DNA of 64,000 bases, taken from positions 24,802,847 to 24,866,846 of the forward strand of contig NC_031771.1 of NCBI RefSeq assembly GCF_001522545.3, read 5' to 3'. Below, one piece after another: positions 11,471 to 24,100 of this stretch. The translations under genes were made by a program, and so were the position numbers. Source of the stretch: Parus major (lineage: Eukaryota; Chordata; Aves; Passeriformes; Paridae). The notes beneath the pieces were generated by a model, which searched no databases, was not told the origin of the DNA, and worked only from the letters and a program-made list of their open reading frames with translations. Each line of letters begins with the position of its first letter. The stretch's first letter is position 1.

Positions 11471-14400
11471 TCTTCAGGAAAGTTCCTCTCTGAGACTACA
11501 GACTACCCTGGCTCCAGGATGCTCAGGCCAGGCATTTCCAAATTGCAGGGGGTCCGAACAAAGGGTAAGGTTATGCCAGCAGAAGGAAAGTCACACTTGT
11601 CTCAGATATATTTTTTTCAAGCAGTTTGTTCCTTCCTCTGTGTGAACATGTGCTGACAGCCTGTCTCTCTGTCTCATCTTCAGCATCCAAGGCACGGGTG
11701 TTGTACTGCAGGCAGCAGCAGTCTGCTGATAGCTCAGGCTTTCACTGCTGATGTGCAAGGTGTGGTATTACTGATACCCCAGACAGAGGTAGTTCACATA
11801 GGACCTCCTATTCCTTAGTCCCATTCTTTCTTCAAAAAATTACCTACCAGTCTGTGGACAAAAAACAAAATTCTCAGCACCCAGCTGACTGCTACTTAGG
11901 TGCTCTATAAGCAGAGACAAAATAAATGACTCCTGTTTCAAAGCTCACCCTCACAAAGTAAATGCTTATACCTTTCCTACCACCTGATTTCTCAATGGTC
12001 ATTCCCACAGAGAGGAAATTATGGGCCTTCCTCCTGTCCTACTGTGCTAACTGATCCTGTCAAACTGAAAATGGTCTGCTAAATGCCCTTCCAGAACTAG
12101 CCAAAGTGGAGCAATCCAATTCCTCCTTCTACTTCTGCTATCTACACTTCTGCTGACCTATTGGGGGTCTAATGATGTGACTGCAGGGGATTCATATATG
12201 TCCTATAGGAAAGTCACTTCATCCCCCCTTCTCTGCTAATCTTCTCTAAGAAAAGTAGCATGTTATGGTTTGTGAGCTCAACTCTGCCAGCTTTTGGGAA
12301 AAAAGCTGTCAAAGCAGCATTTCCATGAAATCCTGGTCAACAGACTTTTTTTTTTTTAATCTTATGGTAACAAGTCAGAAAGCTTTATTCCACAGGATTT
12401 ATAAAGCAGGTTAACTTTCACTGGCCCTGTATCTTTCTCTGGCCTTAACATACATACAAATGGGGTTAAAAGCTGTTGTACCAACAGTTCTTTATTACAC
12501 TCCCTTATAAGCCATCACACAAGAGACAAATAAAGCAATGGCAGATTCACATTCTGGAAACTTGTACTTCCCATTGAAAAGTTGGAATGCAAAAGCACCC
12601 TTAGTCAATGTAGAAAATGTCAGCTGTAAATACAATATTACACCGTTTTGCATTTAAAATGTTTCACTTCAAAGGCACTGTACACAGTCAACAGTTCCAT
12701 TTGCTTCAATGAATCTTCTGAGCATGTACCCACAGTGTGCTTGTGCCACAGCTCTCCTCCATTTGACTCCAGACCTTGTTTTTATGATGTGGTTGGCTCC
12801 TAAGTACGTTTACCCTTAAACATGTTAAAGAAGGATCAATACAAATTAGATCAGTCTGTATTAAAATACCCTCGCCTGCCCAAAAAAAATCTCCTATATT
12901 CTAATCTTGTGATTCAGTGTAATTATGTAATGCTTGTTCAGAGATGAATACACTGACAGGTTGACATTAAAACCAAGCTTGAGCTATTCTAGTCTGTAGT
13001 ATAATGATCACATGTCCAGTAATAAAATTAAAGCAGCTTCTTGGAATTGTTCCCTCAAATTCTGAGAGTGTTTCTCAGACCATCTCTGCTGTACAAAAGA
13101 AATGCCTCAAGAGAAAGAGGAAGAGCTGTAGGATTTCCTACAATTTTTTTTTGCTGCATATGCCTTTCTGACTTTTTTTTTCTTTCAAAATACTTCCATC
13201 TGCCTCCTGCAGAGCTTGCTACAGCATCCCTGTGTGCAAATAGCATGCTCCACTATAATTAGCTTCCTCCTCTGTGACTTAATCAGTGATATTGTAAACC
13301 AGACACTGTGATAATTTGATCAGCTCAGTGGCAGTGAATTGTACCGTGACTAAAAAGTCCAGGCTGGTTGTAACTGTAGGAGAAGCATCTGCTTAAGGGG
13401 AAGGGTGATACAGTCCTTAGGTTAAGAGCACATGACTGCATTTAAATCCTATAGCTAATCCCAGTCCCTACCCCTCCCAGACAGTCCCACTCCCTGGAGT
13501 AAAGAGGCATGCAAGCTTTCTCTCCCTCTATGATATCCATTGATTCTTAGCTACTCTGTGCAATGCTTATGCAGAAGGAGAGGGATTGCTATATCCACTC
13601 CAAATGAGATCACAGTCCCATGATTAAATGCTTTCTTGTGAAGTAAATCTGGGTTTCAGAGCTCTTCATGTAGGAGAGGACAAAATCCTACATTCCTCAT
13701 AGCTGTACAAGTGGATCGGAAGGTATCAAGAGAAGCAAGTTTTTCTCTTGTCCTGGAAAAAAGGAAAAATTACAGAAGTGTCACTGGATTTGGTTGGACA
13801 CGGTGATTTTAAAGGCCTTTTCCAGGCTAAATGATGATGCACAGAAACTGCAAGCTTCACCCTGCATACCACACTCAGGGCAAGGTAGGCAAAGGGATGC
13901 CTTTACTGTGCATAAGTGCTACTGTCTTCAAAGGACTCCCCTCCCAACAGGTTTTTGTTAGTGCAAAACTGGTAATCCAGTAGGTTTATGGGCTTGCAGA
14001 AAGAAACACTATTTCTCTTGTTATGGAGGAGATCCATGTTCCAAGACACTCAGAAGCTATGTGGTTACTTCTCTCCGGTTCCTCACTGAATCCACCACTA
14101 CTAGTTCCAGGCAGTATGCTGCAATCTCCATGTCATCTTGAAACATTTGGATATTCATATATGTATAAATGGATTTGTTTAATCCTGTTTTTCCCCTACA
14201 TGGAAGATCTTTCAACACCTCCAGCAGGTCTCTACTTTGCAGGAGGTATCCTTATGTCCTCTGGCTTTGAACCACCCATTGTAAGACACCCCCAAACCTC
14301 AAAGTTTCCTTCTGCAGCAAAAGTTTTTGCTACACCATTAGTTCATACAAATTACATTCCCTGATCTCCCAGTGAGTCCTCGTGATGGGTTGTGCACTTT

Positions 14401-17400
14401 AATAGCTGAGAGCTGCTTCCATAATTTGTATTTCCAACCTCCCCACCCGACATAAGCCTGATTTTCTGTGCATGTTAGCTGTGGGTTTGCAGGTGTACGC
14501 AAAAGGAGTGGTGATAAATATTCAGCTTGCCTGTGTGTGAGGGTATAGGTAGGGATGTAAGTGTGAAAAACCACATGTAGACCTTATTGTTTAGCTAAGA
14601 AATGCTGCTGCAAGGATGCAGGGCTGGACTGAAAATTTCTCACTGAAAAGGTTCTTCCCAGGGACCCCATTCTGTGGTCCCAGTGCACAACCTCAGCTGG
14701 GTTCCCAGAAATACTGTCAGGCAGACAGGAGCAGCAGAGAGTGGTAAAGCCTCCATCTCAGCAAGCAGAACTGCAGCATGTCATGTAGTCCCCTGTGGCT
14801 TACAAAACAGACTGGATAAATCAGAAGCTTTTCAAAACCCACAGTATCTCCAGGAGCAGGCACATTGCCCAATATGACAGTATTTTCCTTTACTTGAGAT
14901 TCTTGTTCTGAAAAATCTCCCCTAATTTCTGTGCTTGTTTTGTTTTGTACAAAGGCAAGACAGCAAATTCTGTCTTGCTTTCAGCGCTTTGCTCCTTTGC
15001 CATGATGGGAGTGGGTTGCTGCAGAGCTTTGAAAAAAGCACTGAAGGAAGTTAGAAGCAGAAATACCACTGAGAAATAGTGAACTTGGCACTCCTAAATC
15101 CTTTGGCAGCCACTGGGAAAACTGCCCAGCATCAATGCAGGCCCTGAATGATCAAAGGACTTTGTCACTGGAAGAAGGATGTCTGCACTAGGATGTCATG
15201 CTGGTGCATCTCCATTGTATAAAATACCAGCCAAAATGATAACACAGCCCACCTCACTGAGGAAAGGGGAAAAAGGAAAACTCAACCAGTGGGAAAAAAA
15301 AAAAAAAAAAAAAAGTCTTTTCCTGTCTTAACTTCAGCAAAAGAATTGGAGCCTATGCAGCACATTTATGCATTGGGATTTCTAGAGGGGGCAAGGCTTT
15401 TCCTTGTAGTAATTCAGTCACAACAACAGCACCCCACCAAGTGAGCTTGCATATGGGCTAAGTACCGTTCCAAGCAAGTACTTCTACTTAAGGGATGTTA
15501 CGTGGGAGCACTTAGGAGTCATCACCAGTAGAAGGATCCAATTTTGGGTCCTTAAAGGATTCTCAAAATGTGTTCTACATATGCTTCGCCTTAAACGATT
15601 TGCCACAAAGCTTCTGCATAACTCTGCACCTTGCAAATGAAGAGCAGTGTTTGCTAGGACGTGTCTGACACCACCACTGAAACACCACATGCAGCCATTT
15701 TTTACATTTCAGAAAAGATACTGGAAAGTTGGAGAGGAAGCAGAATTTTGCAGTTCGAGGGAGAAAAAATGATCTCGCATCAATAGGCTTAATTAGTGTA
15801 CTCTGCTTAAATTTACCAAAACAAAGCTCAAAAGTTGACTTAAGAATGGAATATTTTGATGTGGATAAAGTTCTGGGTATTGAAGATACATTTAACTACG
15901 GGAGAAAGATGTAACAAGAGAGTAGCTGAGAGAAGAAGGGAGACATTTAAATGAAAGAGGATGCCACTTTAAACAGTGAACCACTTAATTACTGTAACAA
16001 AATATCAGGGCAATGGTAGTGTCACATCATTAGATGAGCTCAGATCCAACTCAAATCTCTTTCTGACTAATCCCAGGGATTTCTGTTTGCAGTACAGGAG
16101 GACTACAGATTTTTTTAAGGTCTTATGATGTACTGGGGTGCAGACCAAATAACCTATGAATATGTTCTGAAATCAAAATCTTGCACTGAAGAGCCTTGCT
16201 AGACTCCACAAGACCCCCAGATCCCATGACCTAAATCTTCCTAGAATGTTTAAGTCCTTAAGTATCCTGTCCTATCAGGATTCATGTCCTATCAGTTGCC
16301 TGACATCTCATCTCCATCACATAGCTACCATGTAGAGAGGGGTCCTCAACAGAAGGGCAGTTTTCAGCTGAGAAAAAAAAACAAAACCTGTCAGCAGCCA
16401 TGATAGAGTCACATGGAAATCTGGGTTTCAGCTGAAATAATTGCTTCATTTTTTTCTTGGGACAATACCTTAAATCATGATTTTGCTAAAGCCATCACGT
16501 ACCAGAAGTAAAACCTTTCTTCAGCTGGGAGCTGCAGGTTTTGCAGCCAGAGTGGTGGGAGTCCATTGACCAGGCAATTCCCACAGCAAACCCTGAAACT
16601 GGGCTCCTTGTCTGGCAGGTCACTCCTCACACATCATTCTGTAGTGGCCACAACTTTTGTTGCATGGCAGGGGATCTGTTTCCTTTCAGTGCACAATGAT
16701 AGTTAATTTTGGCAGGTAACCCTTACTCTTCTCTGTCTAAATTCCAACATGTCATGACCCCAGTGTGAGATGAACATAAGCAAAAGATTCATGTGCTATT
16801 CAGCAGCTATTGCACTGCATTATGAATTCACCATATTCACTTAAGCAGTGCATTCACATGCAGTGTGGGATACACGTGCTTTATGTATCACACCACATTT
16901 TTATCACATACCACTCAGTCTAATTCACTATCAGCAAAACAAACTTTTGCAATATTTTCCCCTATACCTATTCGAATATTGAATTTTGACAAACAGGAAG
17001 AGCTCCCTAAAGATGATCTCTAAATGATTGCTGCAGAAAGCATAATTAGGTTCATCTTTTGGAGTAGCATGAAATCATCTGCATGTACTCACAACTTCAG
17101 CAAAGTTTAAATACTTAGCTAGATAAAGATTGATGCATAAGTCAGATCTCCAATGAATGTGACTTTCAGATTGCTACACCCTTGGCCCATCAGCAATCTG
17201 CTCCCAGTCTGTAATTGCTGTATTCAAGTGCTAGATCTCTTTTAACACTGCCTGTATAAGACAATATCAAGGAGGGTAAGTCCTGTTGGCTGATTTTAGT
17301 ATGATAGAAGCTATTGAGTAGAGTTTCACCACAAACTGAAGTACTTGAAAGAAGTTTGGCACCCAACCATTAAAAAAAAATAAAATAAAACTGGAGGCTG

Positions 17401-19111
17401 ATTGCAGCATTCTGATGGTTATCCAAGACACTTCCAAGTAATGAGCAGTATAGGACAAATATTTGCACATCAGTCCAAGTAATGGTATATGCAGATGTGG
17501 CTGAAGTTCGACTCTATTACATATGTCAAACAAGCTTTTAACAGCCATTCCACAGCCACACCATTTTAAAGATATTATCCTGCCCTTCAGCGATGCCTGC
17601 TACAGAAAATGTAGTAAATGTCCTCTATTCCATTTTTTCCCTAAAGGCTTGCAACAAATAAACCAAGCTAAACTTTATCCTAGGATCACAGGAAAATTCT
17701 GTTTGGAAGGTTTTTGAAGAGGCCATTTACTTCTTATGATTTGCCTGTAAATAAGATTTCACTGCAGTAGCAAAGAAAGATGTGTGGTCTATTTGTCTGA
17801 GCAAACCTAGGTCAAATCTGACTTTTGCTAGGATCTAGCAGAACAGCCTTGAGCTGAGCACCAGGAGACTGCTGCTTCAGGATTCAATATTGCTTCTGTG
17901 CAGCTTTGTGCAACCCTATCTTCTTTTTGTCCTTTTTGTGGCTTGATAGCACAGGAAGGTCTTGGAGGAAGGGGCTCTTTTCCAGGCTATTTGTGTTGTG
18001 TGTAGCATGATGTGGCTCCAGTTTCAGTCAGGGTTTGTAGATTGAACGATAAACTTAGCACAGGAGTGAAGTGATAGCAGCATCACACGGAGTCTGCAGC
18101 AGGCACTGGAACTGAAACCCCATTTCCTGAAGCTTAGTGTCCGCCTAATCAATAATGTCATCTCCTGTGGAATTTGACTATTTTCATCAATAAAATACCA
18201 AGATTTTCACAACAGTTCACTCGTTACTCACTCTCTCTTTTTGTAAGACTCGTAGCAGGTGCCTGACTTGACTGAATCATTTAAAGATTCTGGTTATTAT
18301 TTTTTTTAAACCCTAATTTCTTTTTGCCTGCATTGCAAAGTTGAAAGGCATCAATTTAAGTCTCTGAAATGAACCACTTCAAATTATTTCTTTGAAGCAT
18401 CAACTCACAATGGGACTCATCTTTCTATTGAGGATTTTTTTAACAGCGGCACGTTAATGATTTACTGAGTTATTTAGAAAAACCCCTGTTGATTTGGCAT
18501 GGCAGTGAGCTCTACAACTAATGCTTATACTATCTTTTCTCCTTCCCAGGGTGTCATAAAAATGTTTAAAGCTTCAAGCCAGATCCAAAGCCTGTGAATT
18601 GATATTTTCTAGCAACTTAGGCCAGATATTCACCGGGTTTGTATCATGATAGAGCCACTCAGACATGAAGGAGAAATCAAGAATAGTTTTCAGTGGAGTC
18701 AAATCAGGCATTTTGAAAGAAGAGCTTTTTTATTATGGTAATGGCCAGCATGCCTCATCCTGGAGCGAGTGTGGATTACTTAGCCCAGAGAAAAATTTGA
18801 TGTAAGACTAAAGTACAGTTATTGTGCCTTCTGGCCTCAGTTAATTTAAAAAAAATCCTGGTACATATGATCTCACTTTGAGATTATAAAAAGTATGGTT
18901 TAGTATGCAGACACAAGCCAGCTCTCTCAAATGGAAAGAAGGAACTTTAGTCTAATATATTATAATTTACTAACTTAAATTGTTACATATTTTTCCACTT
19001 ATACTATTAGAAGTAGTAGTACTCAGGAGAGGTGGAAGGGAAAAGACATCTAAAAACAATAATTGCACAATTACTTCTAAAGAACTTTCCTTTATTTTCC
19101 CATGCAGTTAG
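11471..19111. other. Intergenic, no gene recognised
   Basis: About 7.6 kb of AT-rich DNA. The only marked structure is an A21 run at 15294-15314, without the body of a recognisable retroposon in front of it, and short T or A runs. No CR1, LTR, tRNA or exon-like ORF recognised. Confidence 0.5.
15294..15314 (+). repeat. Poly(A) tract, 21 bases
   Basis: Uninterrupted A21. No identifiable SINE or retrocopy lies immediately upstream. Confidence 0.9.
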
Positions 19112-19162
19112 ATCATAGAATCATTTAGGCTGGAAACGACCCTTAAGATCAAGATGCTCAGT
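19112..19162 (-). mobile_element. Short CR1 3' end, - orientation
   Basis: 'ATCATAGAATCATTTAGGCT' then 'GGAAACGACCCTTAAGATC' is the inverted CR1 3' terminus. The element is truncated after ~50 bp. Confidence 0.7.
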
Positions 19163-19446
19163 TTGAAAAAGTTGATGCAGTTGCCAACAAGAAAAGCTAT
19201 GGGACCAAGTTGTCATGGTCTGTGAATACACTGCATATTTCTGCTAACCATCTGGCTGCCTTCAGTGCTTTTGCCACTCAGGGAAAATGTCATTTACAGT
19301 CAATTTCAACAAATACCATATGCATTAAGGTTGGAGAACAAATGATATTTCAATATTACACACTGTAGAAGAGGTTCAAGTTCAGCGGACCTTTCAAGTT
19401 GTTCAGTCTGTGGCGTCCTGTTTTCTTTGGTTTGTTTTTCTCTCAG

Positions 19447-19633
19447 ACTGTCTGCAGCCCAGTCACTTGAGGCCATACCCGTGGGTACCTGCTCAGCTGC
19501 TTAGGGTGAGAGATTCAGAGAGACTGAGGAGTCCTTGCCAGGATTTGTGAGACCACCTCACAACCATCAAGTCTAGAGCACTGGCCACAGCCTGGGACTG
19601 AGAGCCTGTTTCCTACTCGGAGCACGGACAAGG
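19447..19633 (+). other. Candidate non-coding exon (weak)
   Basis: A long pyrimidine tract ending in CTCTCAG at 19446 is a strong acceptor-like signal. A donor-like AAGG|GTAAGG follows 187 bases later. The segment is less AT-rich than its flanks. All three forward frames contain stops, so if spliced it would be non-coding. Such pairs also arise by chance. Confidence 0.2.
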
Positions 19634-21062
19634 GTAAGGACCAGAAAGATTTATATCAATCAACACCAGGGCAGCTAACCTTAGATTCCCGAGCTAGCTT
19701 GCACTTGCTAAAGATTTAGTGTAAAAGCACAGGATCCCTTAACACTTAACTCCCTGAGATTCCTTCCACAAGTATTCAGATATTCAGTCATGAGGAGAGG
19801 TTCTTCATAGCTACTCAGAATTTTTAAGGACAGGTATTGAGATTTTGATAATGATTGGTCTGACAGGTTTATTTTTCCGATAAAGTATAGATTTTATTTC
19901 TATAAAAACGACTCAGAAAAATCAGTAGAATCTCATTAATCTTTTCATTTGTTTGAAAGTTCAGATAGTAAATATTTGAACAGTGCTTCTAATTAGCTAA
20001 CACAGCCATCTAGTCTTGCAAGTAGAACATATGGAAAATTTCTACTAAAGTTGAATGTTAATGGATGGAACTTTACATGCAGTTATCATCTAATCCTCCT
20101 TCTATTTGACTAAACTGGAGTTTTACCACTTGCTTCAGAAAGAACAGGTTTGGGCCAATTTTAAAATTCCTTAGCCATTAAGTACATAATAACTACCAGA
20201 TTTGGACAAAGTTGCCGTCTCATTTTCAAGATGGCATGATAAGAATTGGTATTTTAAAATACTAATTACAGTCACTCCCCTCTAACATTTTATAATAGGC
20301 ACATTAAGCAGGATTGAATTACTATTCCAGCCACTAAAAGATGTTACAATTTGATCTTTTGAACCTCAGCTCAGCAGCAATGCGAATGGCATTGGGAAAA
20401 TACACAGAATAAGTTCAGAAGCACTTAAAAAAAATATATGACTTCACAACCTTTGGATTACAAATGCAGGTTCCCCAGTGGAAATATACTATTATATACT
20501 CTATATTGTATTTTACAGGTAAATTATTCAGGTTTTACAGGTAAAATATTATTCAGCAACTTCATCTACATTGGCAACTTCATTTTTTCGGCATGTTTGG
20601 AACCTTATGTATCGCAAAATGTGTCTTAGAACTGAAAAGACATTTTCAGACAAGACATACAAATCACTTCCTCAATCAAAAGACATTTTCTCAAAAACTC
20701 ATATAGCATCATATTCCTCAGCATTCATAAAAATATGTATACTCATTTCTACTAATGAGGGAATTGATTCTCCTGCACTGCTTATGAGCAATGTTCTTGG
20801 CAAGTTACAAACAGCACATTATCTGTAGATTTAATTTTTCATGGAAGGGTGTAATCAGCACTCCTCTTAAAGTGTTTTTTTTTTTCAATGGAAAGTGCTC
20901 CAAGCACAGTTAGGCATTTTTCCTCCAGATAGGAAGGGTATGATTGTTAGAGCACCTGCAATGCCCTCAGCAGATTAACTATTAGCTGCATGTCACTTGT
21001 GCTAGCAACCAGAAATATTAACTCATTACAGAAATAAAGGAGTTTGGAAGAGCTGTGCATTT

Positions 21063-21108
21063 TTTGAACTAGTTTATTAGTTCAAATAATAATTATTATT
21101 ATTATTTA
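21063..21108. repeat. 9-bp inverted repeat followed by ATT microsatellite
   Basis: TTTGAACTA (21063-21071) and TAGTTCAAA (21078-21086) form a perfect 9-bp stem with a 6-base loop. A degenerate ATA/ATT repeat extends from there to 21108. Confidence 0.7.
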
Positions 21109-24100
21109 GTTACATGTGCTGTGTCTTGGACAAGGCTGACTGGACTCACTGCAATTCTTTTCAATGAAATATGTAAGTTCTCAGAGGCAATTTTTATTGA
21201 ATAGTGTCTATAGGGACCTGTCCTGAAGCAGTCAGCACCAGTCTGCAATAACTCTGCTATAGATATTGATATGGCATAATAGTTGGGTTTTAGATTTTCA
21301 GAGATTAAACAAAACCTGGGCACCAGAGTCTTTTCCAAGACTCTCTTAGAGGAGCGGTCTTTTAGTGCTTCTTTTGAAAGCAAAGCCCCTTTCCCCACGG
21401 CTTGTGGCTGTTAACATAAGCTCAGTGAGCTAAAGAAGGTCTTTCCCAAAGTCAGCTTTGTGACTGCTTCAGCTTGCTCATCATCCTCCTGGGGACACAC
21501 TGCCAGCACCTCACCAAACTGACTGCCACGCTCCTAACAACTGCTCAGCGCTTTGGACAGCAAGAGGAAAGCACAGATACAGTTTGGACAGGGCTACCTC
21601 TGAGCATGTCTCTCTCCATATTCCCAGATCTCAGACATTATTTGGGTCAGATCTTCTAAAAAGCCCAGGACCCTCCACCCAATATACCTTCTGGTTCTGG
21701 TGGAAAAAATCTGAGTATTTCTCTCCCTACTGTAACCCACTTTCAATCTCCCTAATTTGGGTATGTTAAGGCTGTGGGTTTATTTTCTCAGCTTCTGGGA
21801 ATACAGACACTCATTCTCTGACCTTTTTTATCCTGTTAACCGCTATTTTCAAATGCAGGAATCTCATCATGGGCTTCCTACTCACCTCTCCACTGTAAGC
21901 CCCAAAGACTTCTTGTTGAGGAATGCTTTTTGGCCTTTACATGCACTTCTTCCCTGGGTTGCCATGTGCATCTATCCATCCTCCTAAACATGTCTATTAA
22001 CTGACAGGCAGCTGTTACAAGAAAATCCCTTGGCTACATACATAGAAATCTGTAGTCTGGATATGGGATTGAAGTGTGGACAGCATCACCCAGAAGTCTT
22101 GACAGAAGCTTCTTCTGTACAGCTCCTTAGCACAGCACCTTACCTCAGAGTATTCTCATTAACATTAGTGTCTTGTAACACAACTCTAAACAAGCCAGTT
22201 TTGTTTGCTTATCCACACTGCCTAGTGGCTAAAATGATCATGTTTCCCTTTTTTTTCTTTTCTACCCACATCAGTGTTCACTAAAGCAGAAATAAGGATT
22301 AATTTAGTGAAAGCACAGTATTAAATAAGATCATCTGGTGAGTAGACATCACACACTCAAGTATGGGGAGCATAGAATTAAAACTAACACATAACCCATT
22401 TGACCCATTTCACTTATCAGCAATGCAGCTTCCAAAGAGTATTCTTAGCTTTCAGACACCTAAGAAGCAGATTCTGATGAATAGATGAACACCAAGTGAG
22501 TAGAGGAAACACTACTGTACTGCCAAGGTTAGCTGATAAAGAGCACTGCTAGTGAGCACTCCTGCTTCAAGTGTTTCAGCGTTGGATCTACACTGGAGCT
22601 TTCAAAGGGTTACTACCAGCACAATGCTGGTAGAATAATTTGATAATAAATGTAAGTTCAGAACTCTTTGCAACTGCATCTGAAATCCCACAACTTAATT
22701 ACAAGTCTGGATTGTGTGTCATTTCCACCTGTAGCACTCAGGTTTTCTTTACGTCCCTGAAAAATAAAACTGTATTTTACTTAAGAACGAAGTGCTTAAA
22801 AGACTTATCCCTGCTTTTTTAGCCCCTTCAGTTTTGGCAGTCTGAATCATGATCTATAATACCCATAATTTCATCTATGGCAGGTGCTAAACTAGGACCA
22901 TAGGCACTTTCCATTTAGAATAAATTAAAAATAGCAGCACCAGTACAGTGTAGTTACTGCAGTGTGTGGCATCAGAAATAAAAGTTTACCTTCCATCTTT
23001 GGAAGTTGAAGTCTAAACTGAGTACAGTTTCCAAAGTTCTGACTGTATTATACAGTTTTTAAATACAAATATGTGATTCTAAAGTAAGTGTTCATATAAA
23101 ACCCCATCAACAAAACTCCAGAGATCTGATAAACACAAGTTTAAGAAAACGCGCTGAAGAAGAAATGTTTGTTATGAGCATTTCAGCTATATAAAAAAAA
23201 AAATGTAATATTTTAGAAAGAGCTACAAAGAGGAGAACTCTAAACCACCTCCTCTGAGATTTATTGTTCAAATTGTGAATAAGACTAGGGGCCCATGTGA
23301 AAAGGAAAAATGCTAGATGGAGAGCTGATAAAACACTTTCCCCATTACTAATCTGCAGAGCTCTACCATAAGATGTCTGTGGAAGATACCACAGAAGCAT
23401 TAAAAATAGCAGCATTTGTTTTGATAGAAAACATTATCAGTGTTTAGGGAATAGGTTAGGTAAATGAAGTTACTTTAGAAGATAAGTCAACAACTATTAA
23501 GACATAGAAGGAAAACTTTCTTTATAGACAACTTGCTTGCCTGATTCTTACATCTCCCCCTGAAGCATGCAGTGCTGACTACCACTGCAGACAGTGAAGA
23601 CTTAGCTGGGATCTTGGCTTTATCCAGTCCAAAGCTGACACTCCTGAAGTCACATGCAGCTGCTGCGTTCAACAGAAGCATCAGACTTCATTAAACAATT
23701 GTTTGTAACAGAAAATCTAAGAATCTGTCTTTGATAATTTAGAATAAACTGGTAGAAGTTTGTTTTTTAAAAACTCACCTTCGTGTTGCTCCTATGTTTG
23801 CCCTTGATTTGATCCTATTCATAAAGGGCACTCAAGATCAGAGATCTTATTTCTTTATGCCCTCCTCCATGAAAACAGAAAGTAGTAACTGACCTGGTCA
23901 CATACTGAAAACACATCAACATAGCTTTAAAATCTTTCCTTGCAAAAGAGAAGTTGCCTCTTCTCTTTTCAGGTGCTAGGCTAGGTAGCAAGCCCATAGC
24001 TGCTGAGAACTGAGAACAGGAAAAGAACAAGGCACACCCCAGCCAGTTACAGCTGTGACAATGCTTTGCATTTTGGTTTACAGCTGTGAAAGTGTAGAGG

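Noticed and set aside
15294..15314. A21 as the tail of a retroposed gene copy
   Set aside because: No coding or SINE-like body is visible upstream, and bird LINEs (CR1) do not make poly(A)-tailed retrocopies efficiently.
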